The notes beneath the pieces were generated by a model. That model did no database searches and was not told the DNA's origin. It saw only the letters and a program-made list of their open reading frames with translations. Made by a program: the position numbers and the translations under genes. 64,000 nucleotides of DNA. Origin: Emticicia agri (lineage in GTDB: Bacteria; Bacteroidota; Bacteroidia; Cytophagales; Spirosomataceae). Positions 8,467 to 16,367 of the stretch are shown piece by piece. Every line of letters begins with the position of its first letter. Position 1 is the first letter of the stretch. The DNA lies in the NCBI RefSeq assembly GCF_004168285.1, contig NZ_SEWF01000014.1:62001-126000 (forward strand), written 5' to 3'.

Positions 8467-9408
8467 ATGAAAGCAATCCTATTAAAAGCATTTGGCAGTA
8501 TAGATAATTTCGCAGTCGAGGAAATTGCACAACCTGTTATTCAGCGTAATGAAGTGTTAGTGGCTGTAAAAGCCATAAGTATTAACCCTGTTGATATGAA
8601 AACCCGTTCGGGTAAGGCTTTGGCCACAAGGCTGAAAGATGAAAACCCGGTTATTTTAGGTTGGGATATTTCGGGCGTAGTAATTAATGTTGAACCTGAT
8701 GTGAAAGACTTTAAAGTAGGCGACGAAGTATTTGGTATGGTTAATTTCCCCGGCAGTGGCAAGGCTTATGCCGAATATGTAGCCGCACCTGCCGCACATT
8801 TAGCTTTAAAACCTGCTAATATTACACATGAAGAAGCTGCCGCAGCTACTTTAGCAGCTCTAACTGCCTGGCAGGCATTCAATACGCATATAAAAATCAA
8901 CTTGGGTAATAGAGTATTGATACATGCCGCAGCCGGAGGTGTAGGGCATTTTGCTGTACAGATAGCCAAGTATTTTGGTGGGTATGTAATTGGTACGGCA
9001 TCGGCCGAAAATAAAGATTTTGTATTGAGTTTAGGGGCTGATGAGCATTTTGATTACAAATCAAAACCATTTGAAGAGGCCATCAGCGATATAGACATTG
9101 TATTAGATACGATTGGCGGCAACAATATTGAGCGTTCTTTTGAAGTCGTGAAAGAAGGTGGTACAGTTATTACACTGCCATCGAATACATCAGAAGGAAT
9201 TGTTGAGAAAGCGAAGGCCAAAGGTATTCATGGTTTCTTTTTTATGGTACAATCGAATGGAGAAGACATGAAACAGATAGCAGGTTTACTTGAAAAGGGA
9301 ATTATCAAACCCCATGTATCTGCTGTTTATTCGTTCGATGAAATAGGCAAAGCACATCAGCAAATAGAAACAGGCTCAACCAGAGGAAAGATTATTATTA
9401 AACTCTGA
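8467..9408 (+). CDS. NADP-dependent zinc-free alcohol dehydrogenase / quinone oxidoreductase family protein
   Basis: A 313-residue medium-chain dehydrogenase/reductase. The N-terminal GroES-like domain (about 1-120) contains NPVDMKTRSG and VILGWDISGVV; the Rossmann domain carries LIHAAAGGVGHFAVQIAKYFGG (about 139-160), the nucleotide-binding loop of the quinone oxidoreductase branch. Catalytic and structural zinc ligands of true alcohol dehydrogenases are absent, so it probably uses NADPH to reduce quinones or enones in the cytoplasm. C-terminal GSTRGKIIIKL is typical. It seems to be a single gene; the DoxX gene downstream has its own promoter. Confidence 0.88.
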   Translation: MKAILLKAFGSIDNFAVEEIAQPVIQRNEVLVAVKAISINPVDMKTRSGKALATRLKDENPVILGWDISGVVINVEPDVKDFKVGDEVFGMVNFPGSGKAYAEYVAAPAAHLALKPANITHEEAAAATLAALTAWQAFNTHIKINLGNRVLIHAAAGGVGHFAVQIAKYFGGYVIGTASAENKDFVLSLGADEHFDYKSKPFEEAISDIDIVLDTIGGNNIERSFEVVKEGGTVITLPSNTSEGIVEKAKAKGIHGFFFMVQSNGEDMKQIAGLLEKGIIKPHVSAVYSFDEIGKAHQQIETGSTRGKIIIKL

Positions 9409-9414
9409 GAATAT

Positions 9415-9445
9415 TTGTTATTGAGAGTGGCACATGATAGATTTG
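9415..9445 (+). promoter_or_regulatory. Promoter of the DoxX gene
   Basis: TTG (9415-9417), then 20 nt, then TAGATTTG (9438-9445) gives a full Bacteroidota promoter match. Predicted start near 9452, which makes the ATG at 9496 rather than the earlier one at 9451 the likely initiation codon. Confidence 0.6.
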
Positions 9446-9495
9446 TCTGATTGTGCCCATACTCTACTTTTTCTGATTACTCTAACATTAAAACT

Positions 9496-9894
9496 ATGAT
9501 TAACAACTCTATTACCTTTGTGATACTACGACTGGCAATAGGAACCAGTATGTTCTGTCATGGCATTGTGCGTGTGGTAAAACTTCCCAAATTCAGTGCC
9601 TGGATGGTTGAAAAGTTTGTCAACTCTATGCTACCAAAGGCACTGGTTACACCGTTTAGTTATGCTCTTCCGATAATCGAACTGGTGATAGGTGTACTTT
9701 TATTGATAGGTCTGTTTACGAGGGTAGCCCTGATTGTCGGAGGATTCACAATGGTAGCGTTAATTTTTGGCTCAGGCATGATAGAAGACTGGGGCGCATT
9801 ACCCTCACAAATGATTCATACTTTCTTTTTTGCAGTACTGCTCTCTTATCTGAATTACAATAGTTATTCGGTAGATAATGCTTTGAAGAGATAA
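9496..9894 (+). CDS. DoxX-family membrane protein
   Basis: A 132-residue integral membrane protein with four predicted hydrophobic helices. The opening FVILRLAIGTSMFCHG and the central ELVIGVLLLIGLFTRVALIVGG are typical of the DoxX/DoxD family, which has been linked to quinone or thiosulfate chemistry and oxidative stress, though function is mostly unproven. An in-frame ATG at 9451 exists, but it falls at the predicted transcription start, and 9496 places the membrane helix at the N-terminus as in relatives. It converges with the fasciclin gene across a large hairpin. Confidence 0.8.
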   Translation: MINNSITFVILRLAIGTSMFCHGIVRVVKLPKFSAWMVEKFVNSMLPKALVTPFSYALPIIELVIGVLLLIGLFTRVALIVGGFTMVALIFGSGMIEDWGALPSQMIHTFFFAVLLSYLNYNSYSVDNALKR

Positions 9895-9899
9895 ATTTG

Positions 9900-10030
9900 T
9901 TTTGTCCTGAACTGTGATTTAACTGATTTGATGATTACGCTGATTTTACATTAAACTAAAATCCTTTCCTAACTCATGATATAATTTTCAGTTAAATCAT
10001 CAAATCAGCTAAATCAAAGTTCAGACAAAA
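9900..10030. terminator. Very long hairpin between convergent genes
   Basis: Arms 9900-9936 and 9995-10030 pair at 34 of 36 positions with one bulged base, around a 58-nt AT-rich loop. The arms consist of GATTTAACTGATTTGATGATT-like short units, related in style to the hairpins at 7114 and 17214. It starts 5 bp after the DoxX stop and ends 2 bp before the fasciclin stop on the other strand, so it probably ends transcription from both sides. Confidence 0.65.
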
Positions 10031-10032
10031 AA

Positions 10033-10578
10033 TTACTTAGGCATCAACACGGTATCAATTACGTGTATCACGCCATTACTTTGGTTTACATCTGCAATCG
10101 TTACTTTTGCCATTCCGCCTTTTTCGTCAGTAATCCATACATTTTTGCCTTTCATCCAGGCTGTCAGTGTACCGCCTTGTGCAGTTTTCAACGTAGCTTT
10201 ACCGTTGCCTTCTTTAATTTTTGCCATCAAATCCTGTGCACTCCATTTACCAGGCACTACATGGTAAGTCAGAATGGTAGTCAACATAGTTTTGTTTTCA
10301 GGTTTTACCAATGTTTCTACAGTTCCGGCAGGTAGTTTATCAAATGCCTTGTTTGTTGGAGCAAATACCGTAAATGGGCCTGCACTTTGCAAAGTTTCTA
10401 CTAATCCTGCGGCTTTTACTGCTGCTACCAATGTGGTGTGGTCTTTTGAGTTAACTGCGTTTTCAACAATGTTTTTTGATGGATACATCGGGGCTCCACC
10501 TACCTCTACGGTTTTTTCCTGTGAAAATGAGGCAATAGAAATGAAGGCAGCCATAAAGCTGATTGCTAAAGTTTTCAT
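10033..10578 (-). CDS. Secreted fasciclin (FAS1) domain protein
   Basis: A 181-residue protein: signal peptide (about 1-19, ending in SFSQ), then a single FAS1 domain (about 35-180). The two hallmark blocks are present: the H1 box around GPFTVFAPTNKAFDKLPAG (about 86-104) and the H2 box around NGVIHVIDTVLMP at the end, plus the central LTYHVVPGKW. Bacterial FAS1 proteins are thought to mediate adhesion or surface association. It is a lone gene, divergent from the WYL regulator 255 bp away. No full promoter match was seen upstream. Confidence 0.92.
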   Translation of the reverse strand: MKTLAISFMAAFISIASFSQEKTVEVGGAPMYPSKNIVENAVNSKDHTTLVAAVKAAGLVETLQSAGPFTVFAPTNKAFDKLPAGTVETLVKPENKTMLTTILTYHVVPGKWSAQDLMAKIKEGNGKATLKTAQGGTLTAWMKGKNVWITDEKGGMAKVTIADVNQSNGVIHVIDTVLMPK

Positions 10579-10833
10579 GGTTACTTTGTTTTTTTTAGAT
10601 TGAGTTATTTATTGTAATTTTTGAATTATACTTCAACTAACGGGATTCTTCTGCAATTGGATTGAAAAGCAGTTTTATTTTTTCTTAATAATTTTTAAGC
10701 ACCTATTAGTCAACACTTTACGGCAGACTATTTTATTAAACGAATTATTTCGTTGTTTTTAAGAAGAAAAAAAGAAAATCTATTCAACTTAAATAATTAT
10801 TTCAGATTTTTGCAGAAGTTTTCGCCCATACTT

Positions 10834-11775
10834 ATGAACCGCTTCGACCGAATCACTGCTATCTTAATTCAACTACAATCGAAAAAAATCGTAAAAGCAC
10901 AGGATATAGCCGACCGATTTAATATCAGTCTGAGAACTGTGTATAGAGATGTGCGTTCATTAGAAGAAGCAGGTGTGCCGATTATTGGCGAAGCAGGCAT
11001 CGGGTATTCAATTATGGATGGCTACCGATTGCCGCCCGTGATGTTTACCCGTGAAGAGGCACGAACTTTTATTACTGCCGAAAAACTGATGGAAACTTTT
11101 ACTGACCTTTCAACCAAAGCCAGTTATAAATCGGCTATGTATAAAGTGAAAGCGGTGCTAAAAAGTGCAGAAAAAGATATGCTTGATAGTATTGAAGAAA
11201 ACATTGAGGTACGCCAGCGAACTACCCCTTTCAATAAATCTATCAGCAATACCCTTGAAATTATCCTGAACAGTATTTCTGAAAAGAAGATAGCCAAAAT
11301 GGAGTATGTCAGCTTTAATTCGAGTGAACCCTTGCAACGCCGGATAGAGCCTGTAGGTATTTACCATGAGTTTAATTACTGGTACACGATTGCTTTCTGC
11401 CATTTAAGAAATGACTACCGACATTTCCGAACCGACCGGATTGCGAAGATTGCACTCACAGAAGAGCCTTTTAAAAAAGAGCATTATTCGCTGAAAGAAT
11501 ACCTGGAGCGTATGCCCGAAAACGATAACCTGGAAACAGTAGTGATAAGGGTAAATAAACCTGCCTTACGCTTTTTGCTGGAGCAGAAATACTTTAACGG
11601 CTTTGTTTCTGAAACAGATGAAGGGGAGGTAATGGAAATGACTTTTCTGAGTGCTTCGCTGGATGCTTTTGCCCGTTGGTACATTACTTTTGCCGACCAG
11701 GCCGAAATTTTAACACCAAAAAGCCTTAAAGACCAGTTGAAAACAATGGTTGCTAATATTTCTTCAAAATTTTAA
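10834..11775 (+). CDS. YafY-type HTH/WYL transcriptional regulator
   Basis: A 313-residue DNA-binding regulator. Residues about 1-60 form a DeoR-like helix-turn-helix (NRFDRITAILIQLQ then AQDIADRFNISLRTVYRDV), and the C-terminal half is a WYL domain (about 135-215) with EPVGIYHEFNYWYTIAFC, followed by a WCX-like tail. WYL domains sense small ligands, often nucleic acid products. An in-frame codon at 10753 would add 27 residues, but MNRFDRI at 10834 matches where relatives begin. A DinB-family gene follows on the same strand after 75 bp; regulators of this kind often sit beside DinB genes. Confidence 0.9.
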   Translation: MNRFDRITAILIQLQSKKIVKAQDIADRFNISLRTVYRDVRSLEEAGVPIIGEAGIGYSIMDGYRLPPVMFTREEARTFITAEKLMETFTDLSTKASYKSAMYKVKAVLKSAEKDMLDSIEENIEVRQRTTPFNKSISNTLEIILNSISEKKIAKMEYVSFNSSEPLQRRIEPVGIYHEFNYWYTIAFCHLRNDYRHFRTDRIAKIALTEEPFKKEHYSLKEYLERMPENDNLETVVIRVNKPALRFLLEQKYFNGFVSETDEGEVMEMTFLSASLDAFARWYITFADQAEILTPKSLKDQLKTMVANISSKF

Positions 11776-11850
11776 AAAATTCTTCTACCCTGCTGACATA
11801 GGGCTGTCATTAGCCCATATTTACTTTGTAGCACTAAACGGAAAAAGGGT

Positions 11851-12390
11851 ATGCTACAAGAACTTACTGTAACTACAGACAAGCACCTGCACACACAAAT
11901 AAAAGATTATGCTATCTATAATCAGGTAGCAAACAAGCGGATTGTGAATTGGCTGAAAACCAACCCCACTGACCTGCTGAATGTGGAAGTACCCTCAAGC
12001 CTGAGTAGTGTTAAACAAACTTTAGTACATATATGGCAGGTGGAACTTTCGTGGTTTGCCTGTTTAACTAACACCTCGCCCCTACTACCCTATGAACAGA
12101 CTTCAACTGCTTCAGCCGAAGAAATATTTGAAGGTTTGCTGGAGCAGTCAGAAAAATTTGCCGATTATATTTTAGACCTTGAAGAAACCGAACTGAAAGA
12201 AACCACACATGTATATATACCCCATATTTTAGACTGTAACATTCCACGCTTTGAACTCATACAACTTTGTTTTGACCACAGTACCTACCACAGGGTACAA
12301 ATCACCAATATGGCACGCCATATCGGGTTAACTGATCCACCCATTACTAATTACATGTACTATCTCTCGCGAGAGCGGGCGTTAGCTTAA
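11851..12390 (+). CDS. DinB-family protein
   Basis: A 179-residue four-helix protein of the DinB/YfiT superfamily. The three metal-binding His positions appear to be His in SVKQTLVHIWQVELSWF (about residue 57) and the pair in LCFDHSTYHRVQI (about 144 and 148). Members bind a divalent metal and some act as thiol-dependent transferases; others have no known role. It lies just after the WYL regulator and may be its target. A terminator follows at 12479-12529. Confidence 0.85.
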   Translation: MLQELTVTTDKHLHTQIKDYAIYNQVANKRIVNWLKTNPTDLLNVEVPSSLSSVKQTLVHIWQVELSWFACLTNTSPLLPYEQTSTASAEEIFEGLLEQSEKFADYILDLEETELKETTHVYIPHILDCNIPRFELIQLCFDHSTYHRVQITNMARHIGLTDPPITNYMYYLSRERALA

Positions 12391-12478
12391 AAATTTTAGG
12401 TGTCTTTAGGGAAATACCGCTACCAATCTACAACTTTTACTATTTCCCACAACATTTATCTTTAATTGAATCTATGGG

Positions 12479-12529
12479 TAAACCTCCTGTATGCTTACCA
12501 ATAAGTATAAAGAGGTTTACTCTTTTTTT
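12479..12529 (+). terminator. Terminator after DinB gene
   Basis: TAAACCTC (12479-12486) pairs with GAGGTTTA (12512-12519), extended inside by ATGCTT with AAGTAT, then a run of seven T residues. Confidence 0.65.
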
Positions 12530-12554
12530 ATGCAATTCTTAGTAGGCTACCAAT

Positions 12555-12596
12555 AAAAATCGCCCTTTTGTATCCGGTTATTGACACAAAAGGGCG
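12555..12596 (-). terminator. Terminator of the Gfo/Idh/MocA operon
   Basis: A perfect 11-bp inverted repeat, CGCCCTTTTGT (12561-12571) with ACAAAAGGGCG (12586-12596). Read on the minus strand it is followed at once by ATTTTTATT, so it serves the leftward operon that ends at 12626. Confidence 0.75.
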
Positions 12597-12625
12597 ACTC
12601 ACTCAGTCCTATTAAATTTATTTTA

Positions 12626-14032
12626 CTATGCCTTCAACTTCATTGCTACAGGGTCCCATCTTACTATTTTTTTAGTCAAATAACTTTCGTTACAAGCCAA
12701 AGCAGGAGCAGCGGCTCTAAAACCAAATTCGGCATCTTCTACTACGACTTTTCCGGTTCTTATGGCATCAAAGAAATTAGTGAAGTGGTCCACGTGTTCA
12801 TTATAACCTGCTGGTGGGTTATATACAATATCTTCTTTTGTTTTCTTTTTTCTTTGTTCAGGCGTCCATTTAGCTTCAAAATCTTTCTGCATTTCTTCAC
12901 GCATGGCTTTTGAGAACGTGAAAAGAGAGTCATATCCACCAAAACCAGGTGCTTCTGGCATAATGCTGTGTTTTACAGTAATTGTATTACCACGCACGTC
13001 AATAATCCCTTCAGAACCAATCAGACGGGTTAACTCCTGTCCACCTGTACCACTGATAAAGTTTACCTGTAAAGTCAACTGAAATGCCGGATGCTCAGGA
13101 GTATCAGGATATTGCATTACCCCCGACATTACATCAGGCAAATCACGTCCATCTTTCCAATAGCTGAATTGTCCGGTACTTACAATCGCTTCCGGCCCCT
13201 TAGAATTAGTCATGAAGTGTGTACCACTCAATAAGTGAATAAACAAGTCTCCTGCTACCCCTGTGCCCACATCTTTAAATGCTCTCCACCAGAAAAACTT
13301 CTTCGGGTCGTAAGGTATTTTCTTTCCGGTAATAGCAATAAATCTATCCCAGTCAAGCGTTTCAGGGCTGGCATCTTTCGGAATAGTATATTGCCATGCA
13401 CCAATAGAACTTTGTCTGTCATTGACTGAGTTAACCATATTCAGCTTACCTATTTCTCCGGCAGCTAATAATTCTTTGGCTTTTGCCAGACCAATGCTAC
13501 TTACCCGCTGGCTACCAATCTGCACTACTTTACCTGATTTCTTGGCGGCCGCTACTACCGGATGCCCTTCACTGATTTTGTAAATCATTGGTTTTTCGCA
13601 ATACACATGCTTGCCTTTTGCCAAAGCATCTAATGTCATTTTGGCATGCCACACATCGGTAGTACAGATTAATATGGCATCAATATCACTTTTGTTGAGT
13701 AGTTCTCTATAGTCTCTTGTAACAAACAGGTCGTTACCATATGTTTCTTTGGCATTTTCAAGTCTGCCCGGATACAAATCGCAGATACCTGCTAATTCAA
13801 CTCCGGGTACTTTCAGGGCAGAACCTAAATCATAATGTCCCTGAACACCAAAGCCAATCACACCAATTCTCACTTTGTCGTTGGCTGTAATTTTTTTGTC
13901 GTAGGTTAAAATACGCTCTTCTGCTTTCTGTTGGGCGGCTAAAGAAGCAAAAGGCGACGAAGCAGCTACTAAACTGGTAGCCCCAATCTGTTGTAGAAAC
14001 TTCCTTCTGGAAGATGAACTATCGTTTTTCAT
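12626..14032 (-). CDS. Tat-exported Gfo/Idh/MocA-family oxidoreductase
   Basis: A 468-residue protein beginning with a twin-arginine signal (SRRKFLQQIGATSLVAASS), so it is exported folded, presumably with bound NAD(P). The Rossmann motif VRIGVIGFGVQGHYDLGSAL (about 52-71) and the CEKPM sequence with the family's conserved Lys-Pro follow, then the C-terminal domain with a GDLFIHLLSG segment, in which His is a likely active-site residue. Members oxidise or rearrange sugars and inositols. It is 19 bp downstream of the TolB-like gene, forming a leftward two-gene operon that faces the Nudix-like regulator. Confidence 0.88.
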   Translation of the reverse strand: MKNDSSSSRRKFLQQIGATSLVAASSPFASLAAQQKAEERILTYDKKITANDKVRIGVIGFGVQGHYDLGSALKVPGVELAGICDLYPGRLENAKETYGNDLFVTRDYRELLNKSDIDAILICTTDVWHAKMTLDALAKGKHVYCEKPMIYKISEGHPVVAAAKKSGKVVQIGSQRVSSIGLAKAKELLAAGEIGKLNMVNSVNDRQSSIGAWQYTIPKDASPETLDWDRFIAITGKKIPYDPKKFFWWRAFKDVGTGVAGDLFIHLLSGTHFMTNSKGPEAIVSTGQFSYWKDGRDLPDVMSGVMQYPDTPEHPAFQLTLQVNFISGTGGQELTRLIGSEGIIDVRGNTITVKHSIMPEAPGFGGYDSLFTFSKAMREEMQKDFEAKWTPEQRKKKTKEDIVYNPPAGYNEHVDHFTNFFDAIRTGKVVVEDAEFGFRAAAPALACNESYLTKKIVRWDPVAMKLKA

Positions 14033-14051
14033 GTTTTGTATTAAGGTTGAT

Positions 14052-15022
14052 TTATTTGACTAAGTAACTTACAAAGGCAATTTTTTTACTATCAGCACTC
14101 CACGAAGGTACATTAATTGTGCCTTGTCCGCCAAAAAAAACCGGAGTAATATCTTTGATATCTTTGGTCTGCAAGTCCATCAAGCGAAGTTTCACATTTT
14201 TACCGAATAAATGGTTTTGTTTTTCGTCAGAAGTATAAGCAATATAAACAATCCATTTATTATCTGGCGAAGGATGAGCAAACCAGTTGGAGTTCTCATC
14301 AAACGTGAGTTGTTCGGGTTGCGTACCATCTGCAAACATACGCCATATTTGCATATGACCACTACGATACGAATTAAAATATATATATTTTCCGTCTGGC
14401 GAGTAATCAGGGCCATCATCTAAGCCTGTTGTTTCGGTCAGTCTCTTTTCTGTTCCTCCGTGCGACGGACCGTCCTCAACACCAATGGTATAAATATCAA
14501 AATTGCCGTTCCGTTCGGCACAATAGGCTAAAGTTTTGCCGTCAGGGCTCCAGCCATGCCAAAAAGAAGGTACTTCGGGGGTTACCAATCTGGGTTCACC
14601 CCCTGTTACCGGCAGTATATAAAGCGCCGATTTATACGACTTTGTCGATGGATGGTTTTTATCATGATTACTAATAACCAGCCATTTTTTATCAGGTGAA
14701 ATACCGTGGTCGTTGTTATTAAATTTAGCAAATCCGGTATTCAGTTCTGTTATTTTCTTTGAAGATAAATCTAAGGTATGAATTTTCCCTTTACTATTCA
14801 AAATCAGGTAATTATCAGGGTGCCAGTTAGGTGCTTCAAAATGCTTTTTAATAGCTAATACTGTATCAATTTTTCCGGTAGTAATATCTACTATGTGGAT
14901 ATAACTGGTGGTATCAACCTTGGTTTGCGCCCAAGCACCAACGAAAATTGTACAAATAAAACAGATAGACAAGTGATTTTAAAATGAGGCATTGCAGCCC
15001 ATGAGCAAAATGTTTTTTTCAT
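14052..15022 (-). CDS. TolB-like beta-propeller protein with an apparent frameshift in the signal peptide
   Basis: From 14972 leftward the frame encodes about 300 residues of WD40-like/PD40 propeller repeats (GWSPDGKTLAYCAERNG, DYSPDGKYIYFNSYRSG, HPSPDNKWIVYIAY, SWSADSKKIAFVS). The only start in that frame is TTG at 14972 just after a TAA, giving a signal sequence without basic residues. A natural start, ATG at 15022, encodes MKKTFCSWAAMPHFKIT in another frame and runs into the hydrophobic stretch one base out of register; that frame stops at about 14900. One missing base at about 14950-14978 would join them. Either an indel, a sequencing error, or recoding. Homologues accompany sugar-active enzymes. 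It leads the operon with the oxidoreductase gene. Confidence 0.75.
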
Positions 15023-15061
15023 AGAGTAATTGATTTAGAAAGAAAATAATGATTGAATGAA

Positions 15062-15069
15062 CAAATGTA
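15062..15069 (-). promoter_or_regulatory. Leftward -7 box overlapped upstream by the palindrome
   Basis: On the minus strand TACATTTG matches TAnnTTTG and would start transcription near 15056, about 34 nt before the ATG at 15022. No TTG sits at the right distance; instead the -33 region falls inside the palindrome at 15083-15109, fitting a regulated promoter. Confidence 0.45.
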
Positions 15070-15082
15070 GAGAATCTTTTTC

Positions 15083-15109
15083 TTTATTATCTATTTTTTA
15101 GATAATAAA
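15083..15109. promoter_or_regulatory. Perfect 11-bp inverted repeat, candidate operator
   Basis: TTTATTATCTA (15083-15093), spacer TTTTT, then TAGATAATAAA (15099-15109): a perfect palindrome of two 11-nt half sites. It lies between the divergent TolB-like/oxidoreductase operon and the Nudix-like regulator gene, covering the -33 region of the leftward promoter and 43 bp upstream of the rightward -33 box. Confidence 0.6.
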
Positions 15110-15152
15110 TTTTATTACTATATTATCATTAAATAATCATATTTTAAAAACG

Positions 15153-15181
15153 TTGAATGCGAAGGATAAATCTTATATTTG
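15153..15181 (+). promoter_or_regulatory. Promoter of the Nudix-like regulator
   Basis: TTG (15153-15155), 18 nt, TATATTTG (15174-15181). Transcription would begin near 15188, which rules out the ATG at 15157 and supports the ATG at 15211. Confidence 0.55.
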
Positions 15182-15210
15182 TGGCGTTTTTAAGACAAAA
15201 TCTGGCATTG

Positions 15211-15945
15211 ATGGAGCAATTTGGCATTGATAAATACATTTCACATCTTTCGATTGACTGTGTGATTTTTGGATATAAGGATAGCGAACTGAAAGTTTTG
15301 ATTTCTAAACCCAAATATGGGAAAGAGTTCTGGGCTTTACCCGGAGGCTATATTCTGAAAACTGAAAGTATTGATAAAGCCGCCAGCAGAATTCTGAAAG
15401 AACGAACAGATTTGGAAAATATCTATCTGGAACAGTTCAGGGTATTTGGTGATGAAAACCGTATCATCAGCAGCGAATACAAGGAAATTATGAAATCGGG
15501 ACTGGCACAATATGATAGCAAACGATTTGATGCCAGAACCATTGAATGGATAACCAGTCGGTTTGTTTGTATAGGATATTATGCGCTGGTTGATATAAAC
15601 AAGGTAAACCCTCAGAATAGTGAGTTTGACGAATATCTTGAGTGGAGAGGCATTAAGAATGTTCCGGAAATGACCTACGACCATAACGAGATTCTGACTT
15701 TTGCACTTCAAGCCCTCCGCCAGAATCTTGATCAGAAACTCATTGGTTTCAACCTGCTACCCGAAACTTTTACAATGCGGGAAATACAGTCGTTATACGA
15801 GGCTGTTTATGATAAACCATTTGCGATGAACAATTTTCAGAAGAAAATCCTTGACCTGAACGTATTAGAGCGACTTGAAAAGAAGTTTACGGGAGCGCAG
15901 AATAAAGCACCTTATGTATATCGGTTTAAGAAGAGTGAGGAATAA
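15211..15945 (+). CDS. Nudix-domain transcriptional regulator (NrtR/AraR-like)
   Basis: A 244-residue protein. Residues about 8-150 form a Nudix fold (SIDCVIFGYKDSELKVLISK, then FWALPGGYI), and the C-terminal third (about 170-240, ETFTMREIQSLYEAVYDKPF) is the winged-helix domain of NrtR-type regulators. The Nudix box is broken: where hydrolases have R-E-L-x-E-E-T it reads RILKERTDL, so two metal-binding Glu are missing. That fits a ligand sensor rather than an enzyme. In Bacteroidota such proteins regulate sugar genes such as arabinose catabolism. The divergent operon and the palindrome between them are its likely targets, which is inference. Confidence 0.85.
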   Translation: MEQFGIDKYISHLSIDCVIFGYKDSELKVLISKPKYGKEFWALPGGYILKTESIDKAASRILKERTDLENIYLEQFRVFGDENRIISSEYKEIMKSGLAQYDSKRFDARTIEWITSRFVCIGYYALVDINKVNPQNSEFDEYLEWRGIKNVPEMTYDHNEILTFALQALRQNLDQKLIGFNLLPETFTMREIQSLYEAVYDKPFAMNNFQKKILDLNVLERLEKKFTGAQNKAPYVYRFKKSEE

Positions 15946-16050
15946 GATTCAAAAATCTTCTACATCTTGTTACGGTATGTTACAACGCTTGCATTTCCTC
16001 TTTGTCATAGTATTGAACCCGTTTTATTCATCCACAAAACCAATAACAGT

Positions 16051-16281
16051 ATGTCGTTTCAAGCATATATAGATAATATCAAGCAAAAAACAGGTAAAAC
16101 TCCTGAATATTTCAAGCAATTGGCAGAAGAAAAAGGTTTATTGAAACCGGGTGTAAAAGCAGGCGAAATAGTTGCCTGGCTTAAAGAAGATTTTGGCTTA
16201 GGTCATGGCCATGCGATGGCAATTTATACCACTTTAGACCCATCAAAAGTGGATAAAATTAAGGGAAAGGAAAAGAAGTAA
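16051..16281 (+). CDS. DUF4287-domain protein
   Basis: A 76-residue protein starting MSFQAYIDNIKQKTGKTPEY; the rest reads as a DUF4287 domain (KAGEIVAWLKEDFGLGHGHAMA), a small helical domain of unknown role, sometimes fused to DUF5655. The reading frame continues upstream to 15967 but that part has no domain character and MSFQ is the usual start. It is strongly basic at the end (KIKGKEKK). Cytoplasmic; no operon partner is clear. Function unknown. Confidence 0.8.
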   Translation: MSFQAYIDNIKQKTGKTPEYFKQLAEEKGLLKPGVKAGEIVAWLKEDFGLGHGHAMAIYTTLDPSKVDKIKGKEKK

Positions 16282-16367
16282 GTTAATTTGTTATCTGATA
16301 TATATTTGCTTATTCGCTTGAATAGTACAATAGGCTATTATTTTTCAACCCATTGATTCACAAACCC

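Noticed and set aside
12581-12913. 110-codon plus-strand frame over the oxidoreductase end
   Set aside because: Antisense to the conserved C-terminus of the Gfo/Idh/MocA gene and includes its terminator.
14973-14992. Programmed -1 frameshift at the TTTTAAAA run
   Set aside because: The run is not in the phase needed for a canonical slippery heptamer relative to the ATG at 15022, so a simple indel is preferred.
16301-16308. TATATTTG as promoter of the ThuA gene
   Set aside because: No TTG at 17-23 nt upstream; single -7-like boxes are expected by chance in AT-rich DNA.
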